This document shows, piece by piece, positions 5,695 to 13,858 of a stretch of DNA of 17,329 bases (position 1 is its first letter; every line of letters starts with the position of its first letter). A model generated the notes under the pieces. It was not told the DNA's origin. It made no database searches and saw only the letters and a list, made by a program, of their open reading frames with translations. The DNA is taken from contig DLVV01000260.1 in the NCBI GenBank assembly GCA_003445035.1, forward strand, positions 849 to 18,177, written 5' to 3'. Made by a program: the position numbers and the translations under genes. Source of the stretch: Planctomycetaceae bacterium (GTDB lineage: Bacteria > Planctomycetota > Planctomycetia > Planctomycetales > Planctomycetaceae).

Positions 5695-7851
5695 ATGACC
5701 GCTCACAACGACCAGTTCATCAACCGCGAGCTCAGTTGGCTGGAATTCAACCAGCGGGTGCTCGACGAGTCGGGTGACACGGGCCACCCGTTGCTCGAAC
5801 GGCTCAAGTTCCTGGCGATCACCGCCTCGAACCTTGACGAGTTCTTCATGGTGCGGGTCGGCGGACTGCAACTGGTTCAACGCGAGGGACACGGAGGTCA
5901 AGACGCTGCGGGCCTGACCGCGGCCGAGCAACTGGAACTGATCAACGAGCGGATTCACCGCATGGTGTCCGACCAGTACGCCCGGTTCAGTGAGCAACTG
6001 GAGCCGGCCCTGGCCGCCGAGGGCATCCGCAGGGTGCGCCCCGATTCGATCGATCCGGCCCAGGCGACCGTGCTCGAGCAGATCGTCGACGGAGAGATCT
6101 ACTCGGTACTGACCCCGATGGCTGTTGCCGACGACCAGGACTGCCCGCTGCTGCCAGGCGGTCCGCTGTGCCTCTCGGTACGCCTCGGCGATGACGAGGA
6201 CGGTTCGCCCCGCTTCGCCTGGATTCCCTGTGGCCGCAGCTGCCCACGGATTCTCACCCTGCCCTCCGAGGGCGGTTACGCCTACATGCTGCTCGAGGAC
6301 GTGCTCGCCTGGTCGCTCGGAAAGTTCTTCCCCGGCGAGGAGGTGCTCGAGTGCGTGCCGTTTCGGATCACCCGCAACGCCGACCTCAGCCTCCGCGAGG
6401 ACGAGGCGTCGGACCTGATGGAAGGCATGCAGGAGATTCTCGAGGCCAGGAAAGAGAGCCATTGCGTACGGCTGGAGATCGCCGCGGAGGCCGACGACGT
6501 GACCCGGGGCTTCCTGCAACGGCAATTCGACATCGACGAGTGGGACATCCACGGCATCCCCGGCCCCCTGGACCTGACCGGCTTCTTTCCGCTGACCGAC
6601 CTGACCGGCTTCGATGACCTCAAGGACACGCCCTGGCCACCGGTGGCGTCCCCGCAAATCGACCCCCGGCGAAACCTCTTCGAAGTGCTCGCCGATCGCA
6701 GCGTGCTGCTGTGCCACCCGTTCGAGAGCTTCGACCCGGTGGTACGGTTTGTCGAGGAGGCGGCGACCGACCCGGACGTGCTGGCGATCAAGCAGACGCT
6801 TTATCGCACCAGCCGTGACAGCCCGATCGTCCGCGGGCTGGCCCGGGCGGCCGAACTGGGCAAGCACGTGACGGTGATCGTCGAACTGAAGGCCCGCTTC
6901 GACGAGGCCCGCAACATCGAATGGGCCCGCAGCCTCGAACAGGCCGGGGTGCAGGTGATTTATGGCATCCGCGGCCTGAAGACACACGCCAAGATCTGCC
7001 TGGTCGTCCGACGCGAACCCGGTGGCATCCGCCGCTACGTTCACTTCGGCACCGGGAACTACAACGAAAACACCGCCCGGCTTTACACCGACATCAGCTA
7101 CCTGACCGGCGATCCCGACCTGGGCGCCGACGGAGCCACCTTCTTCAACACCATCACCGGCTACACCCAGCCGAGGCGATTCGAGTTGATCGAAGCGGCT
7201 CCGATCGGGCTGCGGGACCGGTTGCTCGAGCTGATCGCGGCCGAGACCGAGCGAAAACGGCAGGGACAGCCGGCACGGATCCTCGCCAAGATGAACTCGC
7301 TGGTCGATCCGCGGCTGATTCGCGCACTCTACGAAGCCAGCCAGGAGGGGGTGGAGATCCGGCTCAACGTGAGGGGTATCTGCTGCCTGAGGCCGGAGGT
7401 CGCCGGGCTCTCCGAGAACATCACCGTCACCAGTGTCGTTGACCGGTTCCTCGAACACAGCCGCGTTTTCCACTTTCACCGCGGCGGTGCCGGCCAGACC
7501 TTCATCGCCAGCGCCGACTGGATGCCCCGCAACCTCGATCGACGGGTCGAGTTGATGGTGCCCGTCGACGATCCGGCCTCCTCCGAGCGTCTGGTCCGGA
7601 TGCTCGAACACTGCCTGTCCGACCAGGTCAAGGGCCGGCGGTTGCGTGACGACGGGAGCTACGACCCGCCCCCCGGCCGCGAGCGGTTCGTTGACGGCCG
7701 TGATACCGCCGACTCGGACGACCCACTCGGTGGCCGCTGCCAGCAACTGTTGTATGATGAAGCCTGTGAAGTGATGCGGCTCAACGAGGAATCTCACCGG
7801 ACCGGATTTGTTCCGCATCGCGCCCCCGGACACGAAACGACCGAGACCTGA
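5695..7851 (+). CDS. ppk1: Polyphosphate kinase 1
   Basis: A 718-residue PPK1, which reversibly polymerises the gamma-phosphate of ATP into inorganic polyphosphate and is usually membrane-associated. The N domain begins with the signature NRELSWLEFNQRVLDE. The two phospholipase D-like C domains carry the catalytic set: R371 (KQTLYR) and R401 (ELKARF) for magnesium/phosphate, H431 in KTHAK as the phosphohistidine, and H588 in EHSRVF. All four match E. coli R375, R405, H435 and H592 at a constant offset of four. FGTGNYNENTARLYTD and SADWMPRNLDRR are also conserved. After the fold ends near residue 645 there is a charged, low-complexity tail of some 70 residues. The start follows the Ppx-like stop by 27 bases without a visible SD; all four polyphosphate genes run in one direction with gaps under 45 bases, indicating one transcript. 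Confidence 0.97.
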   Translation: MTAHNDQFINRELSWLEFNQRVLDESGDTGHPLLERLKFLAITASNLDEFFMVRVGGLQLVQREGHGGQDAAGLTAAEQLELINERIHRMVSDQYARFSEQLEPALAAEGIRRVRPDSIDPAQATVLEQIVDGEIYSVLTPMAVADDQDCPLLPGGPLCLSVRLGDDEDGSPRFAWIPCGRSCPRILTLPSEGGYAYMLLEDVLAWSLGKFFPGEEVLECVPFRITRNADLSLREDEASDLMEGMQEILEARKESHCVRLEIAAEADDVTRGFLQRQFDIDEWDIHGIPGPLDLTGFFPLTDLTGFDDLKDTPWPPVASPQIDPRRNLFEVLADRSVLLCHPFESFDPVVRFVEEAATDPDVLAIKQTLYRTSRDSPIVRGLARAAELGKHVTVIVELKARFDEARNIEWARSLEQAGVQVIYGIRGLKTHAKICLVVRREPGGIRRYVHFGTGNYNENTARLYTDISYLTGDPDLGADGATFFNTITGYTQPRRFELIEAAPIGLRDRLLELIAAETERKRQGQPARILAKMNSLVDPRLIRALYEASQEGVEIRLNVRGICCLRPEVAGLSENITVTSVVDRFLEHSRVFHFHRGGAGQTFIASADWMPRNLDRRVELMVPVDDPASSERLVRMLEHCLSDQVKGRRLRDDGSYDPPPGRERFVDGRDTADSDDPLGGRCQQLLYDEACEVMRLNEESHRTGFVPHRAPGHETTET

Positions 7852-7890
7852 CCGGATCGACCGGCACGCGCTGCCGGCCAGTTGAACGTG

Positions 7891-8397
7891 ATGAAGACGC
7901 TGCTCTTGTTGCGCCACGCAAAGTCGAGCTGGAGTCAAGATGTCTCCAGTGACCACGACCGCCCCCTGAACGGTCGCGGTGAACAGGCGGCCCCACTGAT
8001 GGGCCGGCTGATCCTTCACCGTGAACTGGTCCCCGATATCATGGTCACCTCGACCGCCCGCCGGGCCCACCGCACCGCCAACCTGGTCGCCGACGCCTGC
8101 GGCTACGATCACGACATCCACACCACCGGCGACCTCTACCACGCCTCGGCTGCCGAATGGCTGAGCGTGGTCAGCGAGTTGCCCGACGAGGCCGGGCGGG
8201 CACTGCTGGTCGGACACAATCCGGGAATCGAGGAGATGATCCTGCTGCTGGGGGGTGAACATCACCGCATGTCGACCGCGGCGCTGGCACAGCTGGAACT
8301 GCCGATTGACAACTGGTTCGACGTGACCCTGATCCCCCGCGCCGACCTGGTCGAACTGTGGCGGCCGCGGGACGTTGAATCCGAAGGATTTGCCTAG
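7891..8397 (+). CDS. sixA: SixA-like phosphohistidine phosphatase (histidine phosphatase superfamily)
   Basis: A 168-residue single-domain protein of the histidine phosphatase branch that includes SixA. The RHG-type motif is RHAK, with catalytic H9 flanked by R8. R57 (STARRAHRT) and H109 in LLVGHNPG complete the phosphate pocket, and the GHNPGIEE element is typical of SixA. E. coli SixA acts on phosphohistidine of phosphotransfer proteins; the same fold forms the C-terminal half of mycobacterial MutT1. I chose ATG 7891, which puts the first strand (MKTLLLLRHAK) at the N-terminus; TTG 7882 and GTG 7888 are in-frame alternatives. It lies 39 bases after ppk1 and 26 before ppk2. Between two polyphosphate kinases, a role in phosphohistidine or nucleotide/polyphosphate turnover is plausible, but the substrate is inferred only. 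Confidence 0.9.
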   Translation: MKTLLLLRHAKSSWSQDVSSDHDRPLNGRGEQAAPLMGRLILHRELVPDIMVTSTARRAHRTANLVADACGYDHDIHTTGDLYHASAAEWLSVVSELPDEAGRALLVGHNPGIEEMILLLGGEHHRMSTAALAQLELPIDNWFDVTLIPRADLVELWRPRDVESEGFA

Positions 8398-8423
8398 ATC
8401 GTCCTGCTCGAGTCAAAGACACG

Positions 8424-9269
8424 ATGACCCATCCGGCACCGCACCGCCTGGTCCCCGGCCAACCCGTCGATCTCGGTTCCCTGCCCACCGCCGGCGAGGG
8501 TGACCGCAAGGCCTTCGAGGCCGAGCTGGATTCGTTGCGGGATCAACTGGACGAATGGCAGCGAGCACTCTACGCCGAACGCCGCCGCTCGCTGCTGATC
8601 GTGCTCCAGGCCATGGATGCCGGGGGCAAGGACAGCACGATCCGGAAGGTCTTCCGGGGCATCAACCCCCAGGGCACCCACGTCGCCTCGTTCAAGAATC
8701 CCTCCGAACTCGAACGGCAACACGACTTCCTCTGGAGGATCCACAAGCAGGTCCCCGCGGCGGGCATGATCGGCATCTTCAACCGTTCACACTACGAAGA
8801 TGTGCTGGTGGTCCGTGTCGACCGAATTGTCCCGGAATCCACCTGGCAGGCACGATTCGAGCAGATCAACCACTTCGAGGCGCAGCTTGCCGCTTCCGGA
8901 ACCACCATCCTGAAGTTCTTCCTGCACATCTCACCCGAGGAGCAGGCCAAGCGGTTTCGTGATCGGCTGCGAAAACCGGAAAAGAACTGGAAGTTTTCTC
9001 GCGGCGATCTCGATAAGCGCCGCCAGTGGTTCGACTACCAGCAGGCCTTCCAGGACATGCTCGAAAACTGCACGACCGAGATCGCTCCGTGGCACGTCAT
9101 CCCCGCCGATCGCAAGTGGTACCGCAACACGGTGATTGCCCGCACGATCGTCTCGACACTCGAGGCCACCAACCCGCAGTACCCGACCACGGACGAGGAC
9201 TTCAGCGGGATCACCATCGCCGACTCCATCGAAGGCGGCAGCACAGACCCACAACGGGATGGGGCCTGA
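8424..9269 (+). CDS. ppk2: Polyphosphate kinase 2 family (class III-like polyphosphate:nucleotide phosphotransferase)
   Basis: A 281-residue single-domain PPK2, related to thymidylate kinases, which transfers phosphate from polyphosphate to nucleotides. Walker A is D65-A-G-G-K69-D70, in LQAMDAGGKDSTIRKV. The Walker B/lid region reads GIFNRSHYEDVLVVRV (about 117-132), and NPQGTHVASFK (81-91) and DFLWRIHK (101-108) are typical. The FNRSHYE form and the length suit the class III group (polyphosphate:nucleotide phosphotransferase, TIGR03709 type), whose studied members phosphorylate both AMP and ADP. It is the last plus-strand gene of the polyphosphate run, and its stop is 11 bases from the convergent Nudix stop. 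Together with ppk1 it would let the cell bank ATP as polyphosphate and recover nucleotides. The ADP-only class I assignment is less likely but cannot be excluded by eye. Confidence 0.95.
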   Translation: MTHPAPHRLVPGQPVDLGSLPTAGEGDRKAFEAELDSLRDQLDEWQRALYAERRRSLLIVLQAMDAGGKDSTIRKVFRGINPQGTHVASFKNPSELERQHDFLWRIHKQVPAAGMIGIFNRSHYEDVLVVRVDRIVPESTWQARFEQINHFEAQLAASGTTILKFFLHISPEEQAKRFRDRLRKPEKNWKFSRGDLDKRRQWFDYQQAFQDMLENCTTEIAPWHVIPADRKWYRNTVIARTIVSTLEATNPQYPTTDEDFSGITIADSIEGGSTDPQRDGA

Positions 9270-9280
9270 ACCGTTCCGGA

Positions 9281-9733
9281 TCAGTCGATCCACTTGAGCC
9301 GGCGGATGGCGTCGATGACCGGGGCCACCAGCCTGGGCCGGGCCAGCAGCCGGATCGCCTTGCGTGGCGAAACCCACTGCCGGGCCCGCGATTTCTTTTC
9401 GGGCCACTTCTTCAGGCAGTTCTCGACCTCCATCAACCACACGGTCACCTCGACCGACTTCTTTCCCTTGTTGGCCGAAAAGCGACTGAGGACCGGTTCC
9501 AGCACACGGCCTTCCAGTCCCGCCTCCTCGAACGCCTCGCGTCCGGCACACTCCACCTCCGACTCACCCGGTTCAATGTTCCCCTTGGGCATGATCCAGT
9601 TTGCACCGCGACGAACACTGACCAGGCAGAACTGAAGCCGGCCCTTACGGATCCGGTAGGGCAGGGCTGCGGCCTGGTGCAGATCGGCCAGGCGGGGCTG
9701 GCCGTTCTGTTTGGATCGAGAATTCTCGGTCAT
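9281..9733 (-). CDS. Nudix hydrolase (MutT/DIPP-like)
   Basis: A 150-residue Nudix pyrophosphohydrolase. The Nudix box is perfect: G51, E57, R65-E66, E69-E70 and G72 fit Gx5Ex7REUxEExGU. The segment RRGANWIMPKGNIEPGE is the usual strand-loop before the box, and the basic stretch near LKKWPEKKSRARQWV resembles diphosphoinositol-polyphosphate and diadenosine-polyphosphate hydrolases. Likely substrates are 8-oxo-dGTP, ApnA or other linear polyphosphate esters. It faces ppk2 tail to tail with an 11-base gap. Mycobacterial MutT1 joins a Nudix domain to a SixA-type domain and is encoded beside ppk1; here the two modules are separate genes around the polyphosphate kinases. No strong SD is seen upstream of ATG 9731-9733. 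Confidence 0.92.
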   Translation of the reverse strand: MTENSRSKQNGQPRLADLHQAAALPYRIRKGRLQFCLVSVRRGANWIMPKGNIEPGESEVECAGREAFEEAGLEGRVLEPVLSRFSANKGKKSVEVTVWLMEVENCLKKWPEKKSRARQWVSPRKAIRLLARPRLVAPVIDAIRRLKWID

Positions 9734-9793
9734 CGGCGTCTCTCGTCGGCCAGCTCATCACGCTCGTGCATGCCGCCGGACGTGTGAGGCGGG

Positions 9794-9799
9794 TATGAT
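9794..9799 (+). promoter_or_regulatory. Possible -10 element for the PPC-protein gene
   Basis: TATGAT matches TATAAT at five of six positions in the 145-base divergent gap between the Nudix start and the PPC-protein start. No good -35 lies at 16-18 bases. Transcription would start near 9806, with a leader of about 70 bases. Nothing else in 9734-9878 stands out. Confidence 0.25.
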
Positions 9800-9878
9800 A
9801 GGGATCCGACGCGGCGCGTGTCGAGTGTTCCGCGTTCGACTCCCGGCTCCTCGACCTGGCTCCCGAAACCGCTTGCCG

Positions 9879-11666
9879 ATGTCTTCGCACCTGCCGAAAC
9901 GACGTCCGAACCACCTGGCCGGAATGCTGGCCTGCCTGCTGATCGGGATCACTGCGGCATCCCAGCGGGTGACGGCTGCCACACCGTCGGTCACGGTTCT
10001 GTTCCCGCCAGTCGTGCGAGCCGGGCAGGCGGCCAGCATCACCGTCAGCGGCGGAGACCTCGGCACTCTCACGGGACTGGTCAGCGCCGGCGGTGAACTC
10101 GAAACCAGTTCGGTCACCAAGTCGGTGATCAACGTCACCGTCAGCGGAGACACCCGGGCCGGACTGCTCGACGCCTGGACGCTGACCTCCACGGGCCTGT
10201 CCAATCCCCGGGCACTGCTCGTGGTGACCCACCCGGTCAAGGTTGTCGCCGAAACGCCCGATTCGCAGGCGACCGCGATTTCGCTGCCGGGAACCGCCGC
10301 TGCGAAGCTCGACCGCACCGCCGATCGCGACGTGTTCGCCTTCACCGGCCAATCGGGCCAACTGGTCCATCTCGCCTGCCGATCCAGGAGCCTCGACGGC
10401 ACGGTGTCACCCGTCCTCACCGTACACGGGCCCAAGGGCCGCGAGCTGGCTCATTCCTTCGTCCACCAGGTCGAACCGAAACTGACTCTCAAGCTGCCCG
10501 CCGACGGCCGCTACCTGGTCACCGTCGTCGACCGGGGATTTCAACAGGACGCGGCCAGCCTCTACGCGCTGACACTGGAAACCGGCCCCCGGCTGCAGGC
10601 CACCTTCCCCACAGCGATCTGCGGCGGCGGCAACCTGCTGGTGCTCGGACACGAACTTCCCTTCGGAACAGCTCACCCCCCGACGGGACTCTCGGCTCTA
10701 CCGGTCGCCTTCGACCAGTTCCTCTCGCACCGCTCCTGGCCCGACCGTCGCCCCGTCGGAGTCCTCGACGGCGGCTTTCGCATGAAGATGAGCGAGTGCT
10801 CGGGAACGGCCTGGATCACCCATTCTCACGAGCCGGTCGTCACCGAGACCACCGACCGCAACGACACCGCCGCCACCGCCCAGCCAATCGACCCCCCCGT
10901 GCGGATCTGTGGGGCCTTCGAACGGTCCGCGGATGTCGACTGGTACACGGTCGAAGTGAAAAAGGGCGAAACGCTCGAGATCTCAGGGTGGGGAGAACGG
11001 CTGGGCCAATCGATGCGTCTGGAGGCGATTGTCCACGACCGGGCCGGCAAAGCGCTGGCCACCATCGCGCCACCGGTGGCCCCCAAAAAGATCGGCTTCG
11101 ACTTCCCGTTCAGCACCTACGACCCACACGCCAGTTGGAAGGCTCCCGCTGACGGACGATTCACGATCGTCGTCCGCGACATCTTCGGCGGCAGCGTCTT
11201 CGGACCCGACCGGGTCTACCAGCTGGTGATCAGTCCGCCCCGCAAACGTATCCAGGCCTTCTCGGTCGTCGGCGACGGCAAGACCCACTCGGGACTCAGC
11301 ATCGCTGCCGGCGGAGAGTCGACCCTGCAGGTCCTGGCGATTCGCATGGGTGGTTCGGATTCACCTATCGAGGTGACAGCCGAGGGTTTGCCCGACGGTG
11401 TCACCGCAGCCACTGTCACCGTCGCGGCTGGCAAGCCCGTCGCCACTCTCACGTTGAAGGCGACTGCCCAGGCCAAGCCGACACTCTCGCCCATTCGACT
11501 GGTCGCCAAGACCGGGACCGACAACTCCAGCTGGCCGGTGCTGCCGGTCGCTCACCTTCCCGGCCCCGCGCCGGCCCGCCGCGTCACCGACGCCCTGATG
11601 CTCTCGGTGACCCCCGCCGGCCCACCGCCCCCCAAGAAGACACCCGCCAAGAAGAAAACGCCGTAA
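9879..11666 (+). CDS. Secreted protein with two PPC (pre-peptidase C-terminal) domains
   Basis: A 595-residue exported protein of a type common in Planctomycetota. The signal peptide has a basic n-region (HLPKRRP), a hydrophobic core (LAGMLACLLIGITAA) and a likely cleavage after V-T-A33. Residues about 36-120 look like an immunoglobulin-type beta domain. PPC domain one is about 127-235 (core DRDVFAFTGQSGQLVHL); PPC domain two about 325-451 (core DVDWYTVEVKKGETLEI). Another beta-rich segment follows, and the C-terminus is a short Pro/Lys tail (PPPPKKTPAKKKTP). No catalytic domain is visible, so binding, adhesion or structure outside the cytoplasm is the most that can be said. The frame extends upstream to 9711 but would overlap the Nudix gene; ATG 9879 places the signal peptide correctly. 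ATG 9795 is a less likely alternative. No SD is seen. Confidence 0.85.
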   Translation: MSSHLPKRRPNHLAGMLACLLIGITAASQRVTAATPSVTVLFPPVVRAGQAASITVSGGDLGTLTGLVSAGGELETSSVTKSVINVTVSGDTRAGLLDAWTLTSTGLSNPRALLVVTHPVKVVAETPDSQATAISLPGTAAAKLDRTADRDVFAFTGQSGQLVHLACRSRSLDGTVSPVLTVHGPKGRELAHSFVHQVEPKLTLKLPADGRYLVTVVDRGFQQDAASLYALTLETGPRLQATFPTAICGGGNLLVLGHELPFGTAHPPTGLSALPVAFDQFLSHRSWPDRRPVGVLDGGFRMKMSECSGTAWITHSHEPVVTETTDRNDTAATAQPIDPPVRICGAFERSADVDWYTVEVKKGETLEISGWGERLGQSMRLEAIVHDRAGKALATIAPPVAPKKIGFDFPFSTYDPHASWKAPADGRFTIVVRDIFGGSVFGPDRVYQLVISPPRKRIQAFSVVGDGKTHSGLSIAAGGESTLQVLAIRMGGSDSPIEVTAEGLPDGVTAATVTVAAGKPVATLTLKATAQAKPTLSPIRLVAKTGTDNSSWPVLPVAHLPGPAPARRVTDALMLSVTPAGPPPPKKTPAKKKTP

Positions 11667-11712
11667 CCGACGGCCTTCGATCCGGCAACACGCAAGGAAC
11701 CACCGGCCCACC

Positions 11713-12609
11713 ATGAACGATTCAACACCGCTCACGCGGATCCCCGCCGAACCGCTCATCTACGAATTCTCCCGGCACCTGCCGCCCCGGGCCACGATCG
11801 CTCCCGGCGGCCGCCTGCTGGTCGAATCCGAAGACGCGCTCTCGGGCCAAATCTCCGCACCCGGCGACCAGCGTGACAAGTCGACAGTCCCCAAGAGCAA
11901 CCCGGTCAACGGACCGATCGAGATCGAAGGCGCCGAGCCGGGGGACGTGCTGAGCGTGAGGATCCACGCGATCCAGCCGTGGCGCCCCCAGGCCGCGACC
12001 TACACCGGTGCTCCGAAACAGTTGTGCGAGTGGCTGGGCACCGATGTGCCGCCGGGTGGCCACGTCTGCCCGATCGCCGACGGAATGATCCAGTGGAGCG
12101 ACGAGATCTCGATCCCCTACACGCCGATGCTCGGCTGCATCGGCACCGCGCCCGAGTGGGGTGTGCCCACCACCGGGCCGGGTGGACCGCACGGGGGAAA
12201 CATGGACATCTGTGAAACCGCACCCGGGGCGACGGTCCACCTGCCGGTCTTCGTCCCCGGCGGTCTGCTGTTCCTTGGTGACGCCCACGCCGCGATGGGG
12301 CATGGAGAACTTTCGGCCTCCGGACTCGAGATGTCGGCGGTGACCGAGATCAGCGTCGACCTGGTCAAGGACCGGGCACTGACGTGGCCCCGGATCGAGA
12401 ACGACGTCGAGATCATGACGGTCACCAGCGGTGCCCCGGCCGAGCGATCGATCGCGCGGGCCTACGCCGAGTTGATCCTGTGGATGGAGGCCGACTTCGG
12501 CTGGAATCGCTGGAAGGCCTACGACCTGCTGACGCACGTCGGCGAGATCTCCATCGGTTACTACGACGGGGGCAGTGTCGCGGCCAAGGTCCGCCGGGAA
12601 TACCTGTGA
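11713..12609 (+). CDS. Acetamidase/formamidase-family protein
   Basis: A 298-residue protein of the FmdA/AmdA family, whose characterised members hydrolyse formamide or acetamide to ammonia and the acid. Family signatures are NPVNGPIEIEGAEPGD (63-78), the GPGGPHGGNMD metal/active-site segment (155-165) and GDAHAAMGHGE (189-199), where GDGE is the more common ending. E-W-G in APEWG and the C-terminal YDLLTHVGEISIG are also typical. Length is near the family's lower range. AAGGA lies 13 bases upstream of ATG 11713, a rather long spacing. It follows the PPC protein by 46 bases and may share its transcript, though the products have no obvious functional link. Its stop is 31 bases from the convergent DegT stop. 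A nitrogen-scavenging cytoplasmic amidase is likely, but specificity is unproven because many homologues are uncharacterised. Confidence 0.92.
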   Translation: MNDSTPLTRIPAEPLIYEFSRHLPPRATIAPGGRLLVESEDALSGQISAPGDQRDKSTVPKSNPVNGPIEIEGAEPGDVLSVRIHAIQPWRPQAATYTGAPKQLCEWLGTDVPPGGHVCPIADGMIQWSDEISIPYTPMLGCIGTAPEWGVPTTGPGGPHGGNMDICETAPGATVHLPVFVPGGLLFLGDAHAAMGHGELSASGLEMSAVTEISVDLVKDRALTWPRIENDVEIMTVTSGAPAERSIARAYAELILWMEADFGWNRWKAYDLLTHVGEISIGYYDGGSVAAKVRREYL

Positions 12610-12640
12610 CCCGGCACCGGGCTCGACGCGGCCCGACTCC

Positions 12641-13855
12641 TCAGGCCGCCGCCGCCAGCCTTCCGGTCGCCTGCCCCAGCACGTCGGAAACCACATCGGC
12701 CGCACGGTGCATCTGGGCCACGCCCAGGCCCGGATGGACCTGGAACATCAGGCTCGTCTCACCCAGTTCGCGAGCCACCGGCAGCCGTGCCGACGGACGC
12801 CAACCGGTCCGGTCAAAGGCCGTCTCCAGATAGATCTCCGGGCACGCCCCGCTGCCACAGGGAATACCCCGAGACGAGATCTCGGCGGCGATCCGATCTC
12901 GAGACCAGCCGGACACGAGCCATTCGGGACGCACGTAGGCGTAGAACTTGTAATAACCGTGATCGATGCCCGCGGCGGGTTCCGGCACGCGCAATGCCCC
13001 CATCGCCCCCAGCCGGCCGGCCAGTACCGCCGCGTTGCCGCGACGCTCGTTCACCCAGCCAGGGAGTTTCCCGAGCGCGATCCGACCCAGCACCGACTGC
13101 ATCTCGGTCAGTCGCCAGTTGGTGCCCAGCCCGCCGTGAACATACCGGAACACCGCTCCCTTCGACGGGGCGTGCACCGCATCGTAATCCTTGCCGTGGT
13201 CCTTGTAGCTCCAGGCACGCCGCCAGGTCGACTCGTCATCGGTCAACACCAGGCCGCCCTCACCGCCGGTCGAGAGGATCTTGTCCTGGCAGAAACTGAA
13301 GGCCGCCACGTCGCCCAGGCTGCCCACCGGCCGCCCGTGGTAGGTCGCCCCGTGCGCCTGGGCGCAGTCCTCGATCACCGTCATCCCCTCCTGTTCGGCC
13401 AGGGCGAGAATCGGATCCATGTCGCACGGCCAACCTGCCAGGTGGACCACCAGCACGCCGCGGGTGCGTGAGGAAACCGCCCCGGCAACCGTCTCGGCCG
13501 TGATGTTCCCACTGTCGCGATCCACATCCACGAACACCGGGACAGCACCCCGGGCCGCAATGGCGCTGGCACTGGCCAGGAAACTGCGACAGGGCACGAT
13601 CACCTCGTCACCACGACCGATCCCGGTCGCCTCCAGGGCCAGTTCCAGGGCGACGGTGCCGTTGGCCACCGCGACCGCGAATCGGGTTCCGACCGCCTCG
13701 GCGTACTCCCGCTCGAACTCCCGGCCATGAGGACCCGTCCAGTAGTTGACGCGCCCGGAAGCCAGCACCTCGCTGACCGCCCCGGTCTCCTCGTCACCGA
13801 AGACCGGCCAGGGGGCCCAGATGGGAACCGCGCTCGGATGATCCGGATTGCTCAT
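12641..13855 (-). CDS. DegT/DnrJ/EryC1/StrS-family PLP-dependent aminotransferase
   Basis: A 404-residue fold-type I PLP enzyme of the sugar aminotransferase family, which typically transfers an amino group to a keto-sugar nucleotide. The N-terminus has the usual GRVNYWTGPHGREFE segment; NGTVALELAL binds cofactor phosphate; D163 in EDCAQAHGA contacts the pyridine nitrogen; K192 in FSFCQDKILSTGGEGG is the Schiff-base lysine. G-TNWRLTEMQS is the dimer-interface motif. All catalytic residues are present, so an aminotransferase rather than a regulatory or dehydratase relative is expected. It starts 3 bases after the sulfotransferase stop, so the two are co-transcribed; an AAGG lies about 11 bases upstream, inside the sulfotransferase end. 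The pair suggests synthesis of an amino-sugar-containing, sulfated surface glycan, an inference from families and spacing. Confidence 0.93.
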   Translation of the reverse strand: MSNPDHPSAVPIWAPWPVFGDEETGAVSEVLASGRVNYWTGPHGREFEREYAEAVGTRFAVAVANGTVALELALEATGIGRGDEVIVPCRSFLASASAIAARGAVPVFVDVDRDSGNITAETVAGAVSSRTRGVLVVHLAGWPCDMDPILALAEQEGMTVIEDCAQAHGATYHGRPVGSLGDVAAFSFCQDKILSTGGEGGLVLTDDESTWRRAWSYKDHGKDYDAVHAPSKGAVFRYVHGGLGTNWRLTEMQSVLGRIALGKLPGWVNERRGNAAVLAGRLGAMGALRVPEPAAGIDHGYYKFYAYVRPEWLVSGWSRDRIAAEISSRGIPCGSGACPEIYLETAFDRTGWRPSARLPVARELGETSLMFQVHPGLGVAQMHRAADVVSDVLGQATGRLAAAA

Positions 13856-13858
13856 TGC

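Noticed and set aside
5682..7883. Shared 10-mer CCGGCCAGTT just upstream of ppk1 (5682-5691) and of sixA (7874-7883), with a related GCCAGTTCTC at 4011-4020
   Set aside because: GCCAGTT-type strings recur inside several coding regions of the window, so the matches probably reflect local composition rather than a regulatory element.
4669..8265. A 1198-codon open frame on the minus strand, antisense to the Ppx-like, ppk1 and sixA genes
   Set aside because: It is a by-product of strong GC bias at third positions on the coding strand. Its translation is low-complexity (rich in V, G, Q, H, D) with no recognisable motif, whereas the plus strand encodes clear families throughout.
9270..9280. Terminator between the convergent ppk2 and Nudix genes
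   Set aside because: Only 11 bases separate the stops, with no hairpin or T-run visible there.
12610..12640. Possible bidirectional terminator between the convergent amidase and DegT genes (CCCGG-CA-CCGGG)
   Set aside because: The loop of two bases is too short for a stable stem and no T-run follows on either strand.
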